This document shows positions 63,906 to 64,000 of a DNA stretch of 64,000 nt, piece by piece. Numbering within the stretch: position 1 is the first letter of the stretch; each line of letters opens with the position of its first letter. Origin of the DNA: Thaumasiovibrio subtropicus (GTDB lineage Bacteria > Pseudomonadota > Gammaproteobacteria > Enterobacterales > Vibrionaceae); contig NZ_AP023054.1 of assembly GCF_019703835.1 (NCBI RefSeq), positions 1,957,580 to 2,021,579 on the forward strand, given 5' to 3'. The position numbers and the translations under genes were made by a program. The notes under the pieces were generated by a model. That model saw only the letters and a list, made by a program, of their open reading frames with translations. It was not told where the DNA came from and made no database searches.

Positions 63906-64000
63906 TTTTTTGGGCTTTCGCACTGATATTGTCAATTCTGTTTATGTACGGGGATTTCACCCGATACCACTATCGTAAAAGGCATAAACAACATCATCTT
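63902..64000 (+). CDS. start of a membrane protein gene cut by the window end
   Basis: The first 33 codons are visible: MIFWAFALILSILFMYGDFT followed by a basic segment RYHYRKRHKQHHL. This gives one transmembrane helix (about 2-16) with a positively charged cytoplasmic side. It overlaps the preceding gene by 4 bp. Family unknown. Confidence 0.65.
   Translation, partial: MIFWAFALILSILFMYGDFTRYHYRKRHKQHHL

Overview
The window looks like chromosomal DNA of a marine gammaproteobacterium in the Vibrionaceae. The evidence is a periplasmic broad-specificity racemase of the Bsr type, a VF530-family protein, a DUF3622 protein, a short LuxT-sized TetR regulator, and dispersed palindromic repeats with ends like those known between Vibrio genes. 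I cannot name the genus. No phage, integrase, transposase gene, CRISPR array or rRNA gene is visible.

Layout. 1-2.1 kb: the end of a chemotaxis receptor and the racemase. 2.1-21.9 kb: a minus-strand surface module with two near-duplicate secreted tail-collar-domain proteins followed by one giant gene of about 5,835 codons. The giant protein has a signal peptide, a DUF4347 head, dozens of Ig/cadherin-like repeats, a GlyGly-CTERM-like anchor and, unusually, an outer-membrane beta-barrel after that anchor. 22-30.4 kb: a trypsin-like protease with chitin-binding modules, a lipoprotein, a TetR/reductase pair with a clear operator, a complete 264-268 bp MITE-like element, a Fur-boxed unknown gene, a DUF3622 gene, and a two-gene unit resembling an effector-immunity pair. 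30.4-31 kb: an isolated rrn-like promoter about 70 bp from a minus-strand terminator, suggesting a short RNA, followed by an OprD/ChiP-type porin with a CRP-like site. 32.7-37.3 kb: a Crp/Fnr regulator and a Fur-controlled ferric-siderophore receptor/esterase operon. 37.4-44.4 kb: soxR, an SRAP (YedK) protein, an AraC regulator, a 56-aa protein, a PHA-depolymerase-like esterase, a LuxT-like regulator, an orphan binding protein and a diguanylate cyclase.

45-56 kb: an alanine/Na+ symporter, a GGDEF-EAL protein, VF530, a GreA/B-domain protein, a phosphohexomutase with a perfect Fur-type palindrome upstream, and an orphan binding protein translationally coupled to a hybrid histidine kinase. 56.1-56.4 kb: three tRNA-Val genes with promoter and terminator. 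56.6-64 kb: an unknown secreted protein, a TetR regulator facing a promoter that carries two identical palindromes and drives a 68-aa membrane protein, a lone Flp pilin, a membrane protein, a PLD-family enzyme, a glutamate-type symporter, and an AT-rich unknown two-gene unit cut by the window end.

Themes are surface attachment and chitin or polymer use, iron acquisition, and signalling through c-di-GMP, histidine kinase and small-molecule regulators. Functions are from visible motifs and family knowledge only; no searches were run.
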